5,333 bases of DNA from Hyphococcus sp. (GTDB lineage: Bacteria; Pseudomonadota; Alphaproteobacteria; Caulobacterales; Parvularculaceae): the NCBI GenBank assembly GCA_021604605.1, contig BQJH01000213.1, positions 1 through 5,333 of the forward strand, given 5' to 3'. Numbering within the stretch: the stretch's first letter is position 1; each line of letters opens with the position of its first letter. This document shows, in pieces, positions 1 through 5,273 of this stretch. The position numbers and the translations under genes are program-made. The notes under the pieces were generated by a model that did no database searches, was not told where the DNA came from, and saw only the letters and a list, made by a program, of their open reading frames with translations.

Positions 1-2
1 AG

Positions 3-833
3 GTAACAACACCAGGGTTGAATTGGCATATCCCTGCACCGGTTCAAAATGCTCGGAAATATCAGGTAACAACTTTTAACCCGATACAAATTCCTGTGGA
101 AGATCGTCGATCAGGACAGCTTTCACAAGGGCTGATGTTGACCGGAGATAAAAACATTGTGGATGTCGCCTTTACTGTACAATGGAAAATTAAAGAAGGG
201 CTTGTCCCAGAACAGGATGAAATATTGCCCGGCGTTGCTCAGTTTGCTTTCAATATTCTGGAGCCGGAGGAATTGATCCGCATGGTTGCGGAAGCCTCGA
301 TGCGTGAGGTCATTGGGCGTAACACCCTGGATTTTATCCAGACGGATGGTCGCCAGGAAGTGCAAACGCAGGTCCGTGAGCTTATGCAGTCTGCTTTAAA
401 TGACTATAAAGCGGGTGTTGATGTGCGTAGTGTCCTTCTGTCGGGAGCTGAACCGCCGACGGACGAGGTCAATGAGGCGTTCCGTGATGTTCAGGCAGCG
501 GAACAAAATCAGGCCACTGTTATTCAACAAGCGCGACAATATACCAATCAGGTCGTGCCGGAAGCGCGCGGTGAGGCTCAACGTATCTTGGAAGGTGCGC
601 GAGCTTATGCGACAGAGCGGACAGCCGACGCACGAGGCGCTGCAGCGCGTTTCGACGAGATATACACAGAGTACGCAAAAGCGCCTGAAGTGACACGTCA
701 ACGTATGTATCTGGAAACGGTTGAGCGTGTTCTGGGGGATATGGATAAAATTATCGTGGATGAAAATGCAGGATCGGGTGTTGTGCCTTATCTGCCTTTA
801 AATGAATTGCGCAGCCAACAGGGAGCAAACTAA
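3..833 (+). CDS. hflK: HflK, SPFH/band-7 subunit of the FtsH-modulating HflKC complex (5' end cut off by window)
   Basis: HflK pairs with HflC in a large inner-membrane assembly that encloses and modulates the AAA+ protease FtsH. The reading frame is open from position 3 to a TAA at 831-833 (276 residues). It begins inside the SPFH domain at a conserved PGLNW-type motif, so the TTG at 18 is internal and the true start, the cytoplasmic N-terminus and the transmembrane anchor lie upstream of the window. Visible in order (fragment numbering): the end of the first SPFH strand region (4-30), the LMLTGDKNIVDV segment (about 44-55) matching the 'MLTxDxNxV' HflK signature, a long alanine/glutamate/glutamine-rich helix (about 160-225) that should form the coiled wall, and a C-terminal APEVTRQRMYLETVERVLG block (about 227-245) typical of HflK rather than HflC. 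The stop is 1 nt before hflC, so the two are co-transcribed. Identity rests on recognised family motifs; I am very confident. Confidence 0.95.
   Translation, partial: VTTPGLNWHIPAPVQNARKYQVTTFNPIQIPVEDRRSGQLSQGLMLTGDKNIVDVAFTVQWKIKEGLVPEQDEILPGVAQFAFNILEPEELIRMVAEASMREVIGRNTLDFIQTDGRQEVQTQVRELMQSALNDYKAGVDVRSVLLSGAEPPTDEVNEAFRDVQAAEQNQATVIQQARQYTNQVVPEARGEAQRILEGARAYATERTADARGAAARFDEIYTEYAKAPEVTRQRMYLETVERVLGDMDKIIVDENAGSGVVPYLPLNELRSQQGAN
821..825 (+). promoter_or_regulatory. Ribosome binding site of hflC, inside the hflK 3' end
   Basis: GGGAG lies 9 nt before ATG 835 and within the last codons of hflK. It decides the hflC start against the in-frame ATG at 802, and places hflC translation under close coupling with hflK. 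Confidence 0.7.
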
Positions 834-834
834 A

Positions 835-1707
835 ATGAGTAAATTACCTCTTCCCTTAGTTGGTATTGTTATGGCGGGCATTTTATTTCTCGTTGTCAAT
901 TCCGCATTCATTGTGCCGGAAACGCATTCAGCGCTGGTGTTCAGGTTCGGGGAAATAAAAGCTCAGCACGTTGAGGCGGGTTTGAAGTTTAAATTTCCTT
1001 TTGCTGAGAGTGTCCAATTTGTTGATCGGCGAAACCGAAACCTTGACCAAGACTCAACTGAAATTATCGCTCGGAATCAAGAGCGGCTGATTGTTGACGC
1101 TTTTGGACGTTATAAAATTATTGATCCGTTGTTGTTTTATCAGTCTGTACGTACAGAAGAACGTGGTGAAGGCCGCCTTGGTGAGCAGTTCGATGAAACA
1201 TTGCGTGCTGTCTTAGGTGAAGTGACAGTAGATGAAATTATTTCTGAGCGTCGTAGCGAGTTAATGGGGCGCATTAAACAACTTCTATCAGAGTCAGCCC
1301 GTCCATTAGGGGTGGAAATCGTTGACGTAAAAATCTTACGGGCCGATCTTCCGCAGACAAACTCCGAAGCAGTGTTCCAGAGGATGATTGCCGAGCGTCT
1401 TCAGTTGGCTCAACAATATCGTTCTGAAGGGAATGAGCAGGCGAACCAAATTCGTGCTCAAGCCGATCGCCAAGTCAAAGAAATAAAAGCTGTCGCTGAA
1501 GAAGAAGCACAGAAAATCAGAGGCGCCGCCGACGGGGAGCGGAACGCTGTTTTTGCCGCTGCCTATGGCAAAGACCCTGAGTTTTTTGCCTTTTATCGGT
1601 CTTTATTGGCTTATGAGGAAGCGTTGCAGAAGGGCGACACTACGATTTTGCTCTCGCCGGACAGTGAATTCTTCCGCTATTTCAATAGCTTGCAAGGTGC
1701 GCGCTAA
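835..1707 (+). CDS. hflC: HflC, SPFH/band-7 partner of HflK (FtsH modulator)
   Basis: HflC is the obligate partner of HflK in the membrane complex that regulates FtsH. I chose ATG 835 (290 residues) over the in-frame ATG at 802: it lies 1 nt after the hflK stop, has GGGAG at 821-825 with 9-nt spacing, and puts the hydrophobic anchor at the very N-terminus. Residues about 5-27 are one uncleaved signal-anchor/transmembrane helix; the rest should be periplasmic. The SPFH domain (about 28-190) contains ALVFRFGEI (33-41), an NRNLD segment (67-71) and the HflC-type DLPQTNSEAVFQRM motif (171-184). A charged helix (about 185-240), rich in Ala, Glu, Gln and Arg, follows. The C-terminus has KDPEFFAFYRSLLAYEEAL (246-264) and LSPDSEFFRY (273-282), hallmarks of HflC. 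It is shorter than the E. coli protein (334 as I recall) but looks intact. The gene looks AT-richer than those to its right. Confidence 0.97.
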   Translation: MSKLPLPLVGIVMAGILFLVVNSAFIVPETHSALVFRFGEIKAQHVEAGLKFKFPFAESVQFVDRRNRNLDQDSTEIIARNQERLIVDAFGRYKIIDPLLFYQSVRTEERGEGRLGEQFDETLRAVLGEVTVDEIISERRSELMGRIKQLLSESARPLGVEIVDVKILRADLPQTNSEAVFQRMIAERLQLAQQYRSEGNEQANQIRAQADRQVKEIKAVAEEEAQKIRGAADGERNAVFAAAYGKDPEFFAFYRSLLAYEEALQKGDTTILLSPDSEFFRYFNSLQGAR

Positions 1708-1730
1708 CCACCTGGATCGCGCTCTAGTGA

Positions 1731-1755
1731 CTGGAGAACGCTTGCCGTTCTCCAG
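1731..1755 (+). terminator. Perfect 10-bp hairpin after hflC (weak terminator, attenuator or RNA-processing site)
   Basis: CTGGAGAACG (1731-1740) and CGTTCTCCAG (1746-1755) are exact inverted repeats around a 5-nt loop, CTTGC. The hairpin begins 24 nt after the hflC stop. It is followed by CTTTGCGTT, which is only a poor U-tract, so it may terminate partially, protect the hflKC mRNA 3' end, or mark processing between hflC and the protease gene. The hairpin is seen directly; the function is inferred. Confidence 0.5.
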
Positions 1756-1757
1756 CT

Positions 1758-1788
1758 TTGCGTTAACCTACCTATTGTAGGGTTTAAT
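1758..1788 (+). promoter_or_regulatory. Possible weak promoter for the Do protease gene
   Basis: TTTAAT at 1783-1788 matches 5 of 6 bases of the sigma-70 -10 box; the best upstream -35 is TTGCGT at 1758-1763, 3 of 6, with a long 19-nt spacer. No clear heat-shock sigma-32 or EcfG-type element was seen in the gap. The case for a separate promoter rests mostly on the hairpin and the 104-nt gap, so this is tentative. Confidence 0.2.
1765..1784 (+). repeat. Small inverted repeat in the hflC-degP gap
   Basis: CCTAC (1767-1771) and GTAGG (1777-1781) pair around CTATT, and with one bulged G the stem can extend through AA/TT to 1765 and 1784. It is followed by TTAATT, so it might act as a second weak stop or as an operator. 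Short enough to be chance. Confidence 0.25.
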
Positions 1789-1811
1789 TCGGGAAGAAGT
1801 AGAGGCGAAAC

Positions 1812-3191
1812 ATGGTGCAATCAGCGTTGGGGCGTGGATTAGCCGTTATTTTGGCGGCAGGGTTTTTAGCAGTTTCCGGCATGCCTGATGCGCTCGCCCG
1901 CGGGCCAAATGCGCCAAGTAGCTTTGCTGAACTGGCCGAGCGTCTCACCCCGGCGGTGGTCAATATTTCTTCTTCGCAGCGGGTTAATGGCGGCGGCGAT
2001 CTGGACACACTGCAACGCAAATTCTCGCGCCAGCCGGTATCACTTGGCTCGGGGTTTATCATTGATCCATCGGGCATTGTTGTGACGAATAATCACGTCA
2101 TTGATGATGCGGATGATATTACCGTCACGTTGAATGACGGGCGCGAATACCAAGCGACGGTGAAAGGGCGCGACCGGGAAACTGATCTCGCGGTTCTGCA
2201 GTTGGACGCCGCTGGTGTCCGCTTTCCTTCTGTCAAGTTTGGTAATGACGACAATGCTCGTGTCGGAGACTGGGTTGTCGCCATTGGTAATCCTTTTGGC
2301 CTTGGCGGCTCGGTGACGGTCGGTATTGTTTCAGCGCGAAACCGGGATATCAATTCTGGTCAGTATGATGACTTTATCCAGACCGATGCGGCGATTAATC
2401 GGGGTAATTCCGGCGGTCCGTTGTTCGACATGAACGGCAATGTCATTGGCGTAAATACCGCAATCTATTCACCAGATGGCGGGTCGGTCGGTGTTGGTTT
2501 TGCTGTTCCGTCTGATCTTTCGCAAACTGTCGTCAACCAATTGCTTGAGTTCGGTGAAACGCGCCGCGGTTGGTTGGGCGTGTCTATTGATGACATGACA
2601 CAGGAAGTGGCCTCAAGCTTGAACTTGCGCAAACCGCAAGGCGCTGTGGTGACCCTGGTCCGGCCTAATAGTCCTGCTTCCAATGCCGGGGTCGAGGCTG
2701 ATGACGTTATTTTGTCGTTTAATGGTCGTGCTGTTTCGAGCGTGCGCGATCTCACCAGAGCTGTTGCTGACACGCCGATTGGGCAAAGTGTGCCGATGGT
2801 TGTGTTGCGTCAGGGGCAGCGTGTTACACTGACAGTTAGAGTCGATCGCCGTGAAACGCAGATGCTTTCTTCGCGGTTGAATGCGCCGATCCCGTCCAAT
2901 GCAGCTTTTGGTTCCGGTTTAACGCTGCAAGAACCAACTGAAGAGATTAGACGCACATTTGGTTTGCCATCTTCAGTAGAGGGCGTGGTGGTCACGGCGG
3001 TTGACCCGGACAGCCCAGCGGCGATTGTCTTGCAGCCGGGGGATGTCATTTTGGAAATTGGCTGGGAGCGGACAACACGGCCAGAGGCAGCGGTCAAACA
3101 CCTCGACAAGCTCCGTAACAACAATCGCGGACCGGTGCAGATTTATGTCCAGCGCGGTGATGAGTTGTTCTACGAATCGTTGCGTCCATAA
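1812..3191 (+). CDS. degP: Periplasmic Do/DegP-family serine endoprotease (trypsin domain plus two PDZ domains)
   Basis: This HtrA-family (S1C) protease degrades or refolds misfolded envelope proteins in the periplasm. ATG 1812 has AGAGG at 1801-1805 with 6-nt spacing. The 459-residue product begins with a Sec signal peptide: Arg at 8, a hydrophobic core at about 9-22, and a likely signal peptidase I site after Asp-Ala-Leu-Ala (26-29). The trypsin-like domain covers about 38-245 with the full triad: His95 in TNNHV, Asp125 in ETDLAVL, Ser200 in GNSGGP. PDZ1 spans about 252-345 (RRGWLGVSI start) and PDZ2 about 365-455, giving the DegP/DegQ layout rather than one-PDZ DegS. The segment between NISSS (51-55) and LGSGF (78-82), equivalent to the E. 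coli DegP LA loop, is only about 22 residues, so it resembles DegQ more in that feature. It follows hflKC, giving an envelope quality-control cluster. DegP versus DegQ naming is uncertain; the family is not. Confidence 0.95.
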   Translation: MVQSALGRGLAVILAAGFLAVSGMPDALARGPNAPSSFAELAERLTPAVVNISSSQRVNGGGDLDTLQRKFSRQPVSLGSGFIIDPSGIVVTNNHVIDDADDITVTLNDGREYQATVKGRDRETDLAVLQLDAAGVRFPSVKFGNDDNARVGDWVVAIGNPFGLGGSVTVGIVSARNRDINSGQYDDFIQTDAAINRGNSGGPLFDMNGNVIGVNTAIYSPDGGSVGVGFAVPSDLSQTVVNQLLEFGETRRGWLGVSIDDMTQEVASSLNLRKPQGAVVTLVRPNSPASNAGVEADDVILSFNGRAVSSVRDLTRAVADTPIGQSVPMVVLRQGQRVTLTVRVDRRETQMLSSRLNAPIPSNAAFGSGLTLQEPTEEIRRTFGLPSSVEGVVVTAVDPDSPAAIVLQPGDVILEIGWERTTRPEAAVKHLDKLRNNNRGPVQIYVQRGDELFYESLRP

Positions 3192-3209
3192 AGTCGGGGA
3201 TCAGGAAAT

Positions 3210-3242
3210 AAAAAACGCCGCCCGATAAGGCGGCGTTTTTTT
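3210..3242. terminator. Strong bidirectional intrinsic terminator between convergent genes
   Basis: AAAAAACGCCGCC (3210-3222) pairs perfectly with GGCGGCGTTTTTT (3229-3241) around a CGATAA loop: a 7-bp all-GC core extended by A-T pairs. Read on the plus strand, a seven-T run (3236-3242) ends the protease transcript 19 nt after its stop codon. Read on the minus strand, the A-run becomes a six-T run and ends transcripts from the lipoprotein gene 18 nt after its stop. Structure seen directly; two-way use is a confident inference from the convergent layout. Confidence 0.9.
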
Positions 3243-3260
3243 GTATTCTGACTACTGAAT

Positions 3261-3383
3261 CTAATCTTCAAGACCTTCATCGATGGCTTCGCCCGCATTC
3301 GTAATGTCTCGCCCGGCGCCTTTGATTGTCTCGCAGGCTGATAGAAAGAACATCATTGCCAGAAGTGCTGTTACAATACGCAT
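3261..3383 (-). CDS. Entericidin A/B-family small lipoprotein, 40 residues
   Basis: This short gene encodes a 40-residue protein with a textbook lipoprotein signal: Arg2, a hydrophobic core (about 3-13), then the lipobox Leu-Ser-Ala-Cys with the acylated Cys17. The mature 24 residues, CETIKGAGRDITNAGEAIDE with a short acidic tail, match the entericidin EcnA/EcnB pattern (Cys-x-Thr-x-x-Gly-x-Gly-x-Asp-Ile-x-x-x-Gly-x-Ala-Ile). Translation signals are excellent: GGAGG at 3393-3389 with 5-nt spacing to ATG. In enteric bacteria, EcnA and EcnB are membrane lipoproteins described as an antidote/toxin pair linked to stationary-phase lysis; whether that role holds here is unknown, and no second copy is visible. 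Residue after Cys is Glu, not Asp, so the usual E. coli inner-membrane retention signal is absent. It lies 66 nt downstream of serB on the same strand with no terminator between, so serB read-through is possible. Confidence 0.88.
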   Translation of the reverse strand: MRIVTALLAMMFFLSACETIKGAGRDITNAGEAIDEGLED

Positions 3384-3400
3384 ATTTTCCTCCAGAATTT

Positions 3401-3420
3401 CATATGCATGATATCATATA
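3401..3420 (-). promoter_or_regulatory. AT-rich palindrome cluster, possible promoter or operator of the lipoprotein gene
   Basis: Three palindromes overlap here: CATATG (3401-3406), ATGCAT (3404-3409) and ATGATATCAT (3408-3417). On the minus strand the block includes TATGAT, 4 to 5 bases like a -10 box, about 35 nt before the ATG. The matching -35 position is GC-rich and unconvincing. It could be an operator or a non-standard promoter; only the palindromes are directly seen. Confidence 0.3.
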
Positions 3421-3449
3421 ATTGCAGCGTGCGCGCCTGTTCTATCTTG

Positions 3450-4334
3450 TTATTCAGTAATGAAATCAGCTTGCGCATATCCTTGCAGATAGAGCAGGGC
3501 GGTCAGGTCTCCATGGTCGATGCGTATGTCTGCCGCCTCCGCCACTGCCGGCTTGGCGTGGTAGGCGACGCCCAACCCGGCTTTGTCTAACATTGACAGA
3601 TCATTGGCGCCGTCGCCCACAGCGAGCGTGTCTTTCAGGTCTATGGATTTTGCGGAAGCTACCCGTTCTAGCGCTTCCTGTTTTGCGGAGCGTCCGAGGA
3701 TTGGTTTTGAGACGGCGCCAGTGAGGTGATCATTTTCCGCCAGCAATAAGTTGGCCTGTGTCATTTGAAAACCGGTTGCTTCGGCCACCCGCTCAGCAAA
3801 ATAGGTAAATCCGCCAGATACCAGCATCGTGTATGCGCCGTTTTTCCGCATCGTCTGAACAAGTGTCCGGGCGCCCGGCATCAGGCTGATACGTTTTTCA
3901 AATGTTTGGGCGAGAACTGACAAGGACAATCCTTTGAGCATCGCAACGCGTTCTTCAAGGGCTTGTTCAAAGTCCAGTTCTCCGTGCATGGCCCGTTCCG
4001 TGATGGCGGAAATCTCTGCGCGCTTACCAGCAAAGTCCGCCAGTTCGTCGATGCATTCCTGCTCAATGATGGTGGAATCCATATCGGCGATCAGGAGGCG
4101 CTTGCGGCGGTGCTCGGCCGGGAGAATGTTGATATCAAGGGGTAAGTCTTTTGCGGCGTCTCTAAGGCTGGTTAGCAGGGTTTGATCTGCCTCCTGCAAA
4201 CTCAATTCACTCGCAATGCTGGGGGAGAGATCGAGCCAACCATCACCTGGCGTCAGTGCATTAAAACGAGATTTTACATCAGCATTAATAATTGGCGCCG
4301 CTGGATCGGCAATGATGGACAGGACATAGGCCAT
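3450..4334 (-). CDS. serB: Phosphoserine phosphatase (HAD superfamily)
   Basis: SerB hydrolyses O-phospho-L-serine to L-serine, the final step of the phosphorylated serine pathway, in the cytoplasm. From ATG at 4334 the protein has 294 residues. The N-terminal 75 or so form a divergent ACT-like regulatory region starting AYVLSIIADPA; the HAD catalytic domain follows. HAD motif I is IADMDST with nucleophile Asp84 and Asp86; motif II is LVSGGFTYF with Ser173; motif III Lys218 lies in GRSAKQEAL; motif IV is VGDGANDLSML with Asp241 and Asp245. The cap contains the SerB-typical ECIDELAD and MxGxLDFExAL-like stretches. The frame stays open to an ATG at 4454, but that long form would lie inside miaA and lacks family resemblance. 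ATG 4355 (301 residues) is a real alternative: it adds MGVIRTR and has no ribosome site, whereas the 4334 start has GGGAG 14 nt upstream, a rather long spacing. Family call is certain, start moderately so. Confidence 0.95.
   Translation of the reverse strand: MAYVLSIIADPAAPIINADVKSRFNALTPGDGWLDLSPSIASELSLQEADQTLLTSLRDAAKDLPLDINILPAEHRRKRLLIADMDSTIIEQECIDELADFAGKRAEISAITERAMHGELDFEQALEERVAMLKGLSLSVLAQTFEKRISLMPGARTLVQTMRKNGAYTMLVSGGFTYFAERVAEATGFQMTQANLLLAENDHLTGAVSKPILGRSAKQEALERVASAKSIDLKDTLAVGDGANDLSMLDKAGLGVAYHAKPAVAEAADIRIDHGDLTALLYLQGYAQADFITE
4287..4292 (+). promoter_or_regulatory. Possible -10 box for miaA, inside serB
   Basis: AATAAT within an AT-rich patch (CATTAATAATTGG, 4283-4295) matches 5 of 6 bases of the -10 consensus and lies about 60 nt before the miaA start. 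No convincing -35 box sits 16-18 nt upstream. Since the miaA start abuts serB, its promoter has to be somewhere in this coding sequence; this is the best patch I see. Confidence 0.2.
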
Positions 4335-4353
4335 TCGGGTACGGATGACTCCC

Positions 4354-5259
4354 ATGAGTGAGCAACGTTTATTCTTTATTGCAGGGCCCACCGCCAGCGG
4401 CAAGTCTGCGGCGGCATTGGCGTTTGCGGAAAAAATTGATGCTGAGATCATCAATGCAGACGCCAGCCAGATTTATCGCGATCTGAATATTTTGACCGCG
4501 CGTCCGAGCGATGAGGATCTCGCTCGTGCGCCGCATCACCTATATGGCGTGTTGGACCCGGAGACGCGTTGCTCTGCCGGGCGCTGGTCGGTCATGGCGG
4601 CGGATTTGATCAGCGATCTTCATAAAAGCGAGCGACCCATCATCGTAGTGGGCGGCACCGGGCTTTATTTTAGAGCCCTGGAAGAAGGCTTGTCGCCGAT
4701 CCCGGAAACACCGCCCGAAATCAGGCAGCGTGCGCAAGCGCGCCGCGATGAAGTTGGTTCCGCCGCCTTTTATGAAGAGGTTGTCGCGCGTGACCCGGAT
4801 ATGGCGCATCTGCCGGAAGGGGACCGTCAGCGGTTAATGCGCGCCTGGGAAGTCTTGGAGGCGACGGGCAAGCCGCTTTCCTATTTTCAAAGCTTGCCGA
4901 AGACGCCGCTCATATCTGGTCCGGTTGAGCGGGTCGTAATCGCACCGCCACGCGAAACGCTCTATCAACGTTGTGATGCGCGCGCCGTCGCCATGGTGGA
5001 AGGCGGGGCGCTGGAAGAGGTTGAAAAACTCCTGGCGTTAAACCTCGATCCAGACCTGCCGATCATGAAAAGCCTGGGCGTGCGAGAATTGGGCGCACAT
5101 CTGAAAGGTGAGTGTGATCTCGATGAAGCTGTGGCGATGTTGCAGCAAAATACACGGCGCTTCGCCAAACGTCAGATGACATGGGTGCGTGGGCAGATGT
5201 CGGATTGGAAGACACACGAAAGAGCAGAGGATGCGGTCAACGCATTGCGTTCGGTTTGA
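4354..5259 (+). CDS. miaA: tRNA dimethylallyltransferase (tRNA delta-2-isopentenylpyrophosphate transferase)
   Basis: MiaA transfers a dimethylallyl group from DMAPP to N6 of A37, next to the anticodon of tRNAs that read codons starting with U; MiaB may then methylthiolate it. From ATG 4354 the protein has 301 residues, the normal length. Visible motifs: the P-loop GPTASGKS (11-18); NADASQIYRDL (35-44), with Asp36 in the place of the catalytic base of the 'DSxQxY' motif; the HHLYG substrate segment (61-65); IIVVGGTGLYFRAL (96-109); the swinging-domain region (about 115-180) ending in EATGKPLSYFQ; IMKSLGVRE (237-245), equivalent to the usual AIGYxE; and QNTRRFAKRQMTWVR (265-279), the C-terminal signature. 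ATG 4345 would add only Met-Thr-Pro. Neither start has a good Shine-Dalgarno sequence; 4354 gives the more typical N-terminus. It diverges from serB with almost no space between. Confidence 0.97.
   Translation: MSEQRLFFIAGPTASGKSAAALAFAEKIDAEIINADASQIYRDLNILTARPSDEDLARAPHHLYGVLDPETRCSAGRWSVMAADLISDLHKSERPIIVVGGTGLYFRALEEGLSPIPETPPEIRQRAQARRDEVGSAAFYEEVVARDPDMAHLPEGDRQRLMRAWEVLEATGKPLSYFQSLPKTPLISGPVERVVIAPPRETLYQRCDARAVAMVEGGALEEVEKLLALNLDPDLPIMKSLGVRELGAHLKGECDLDEAVAMLQQNTRRFAKRQMTWVRGQMSDWKTHERAEDAVNALRSV
4375..4403 (-). promoter_or_regulatory. Candidate sigma-70-type promoter of serB, inside miaA
   Basis: On the minus strand TTGCCG (4403-4398) is followed after exactly 17 nt by AATAAA (4380-4375), preceded by TG in the extended -10 position. 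Each box matches 4 of 6 consensus bases. A start near 4368 would give a leader of about 34 nt to ATG 4334 but only about 13 nt to ATG 4355, which favours the shorter SerB. Modest evidence. Confidence 0.3.
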
Positions 5260-5273
5260 TCAGACGTTATTAA
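5245..5273 (+). promoter_or_regulatory. Possible weak promoter across the miaA stop
   Basis: TTGCGT (5245-5250) and TATTAA (5268-5273) are separated by exactly 17 nt; they match 3 and 4 of 6 sigma-70 bases. Transcription would begin near 5280, into the leader-like sequence at the window edge. Low confidence because both boxes are imperfect. Confidence 0.22.

Noticed and set aside
18..20. TTG at 18 as the start of hflK
   Set aside because: The frame is open upstream to the window edge and the TTG codes for the Leu of a conserved PGLNW motif inside the SPFH domain, so the gene is truncated by the window rather than starting here.
1..73. Direct repeat AGGTAACAAC at 1-10 and 64-73
   Set aside because: Both copies lie in the hflK coding frame and encode Val-Thr-Thr; two 10-nt copies are best explained by chance.
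802..834. Earlier in-frame ATG giving an 11-residue longer HflC
   Set aside because: It overlaps hflK by 32 nt, has no ribosome site and adds residues not seen in the family; ATG 835 has a good site and a normal signal anchor.
1735..1764. EcfG-type general stress promoter (GGAAC with a CGTT -10) before the protease gene
   Set aside because: The only candidate reads AGAAC and the CGTT at 1761 is 21 nt away instead of the usual 16-17; it also lies in the hairpin.
3408..3590. 60-residue plus-strand open frame at 3408-3590
   Set aside because: It is antisense to the serB 3' end, has no ribosome site and no recognisable protein features.
3934..4185. Plus-strand open frames opposite serB (3934-4185, 3963-4145)
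   Set aside because: They are shadows of the serB reading frame with biased, serine- and arginine-rich translations and no initiation signals.
4356..4454. N-terminal extension of SerB from ATG 4454
   Set aside because: It is antisense to the miaA P-loop region, shows no SerB-like sequence, and is explained by an open shadow frame.
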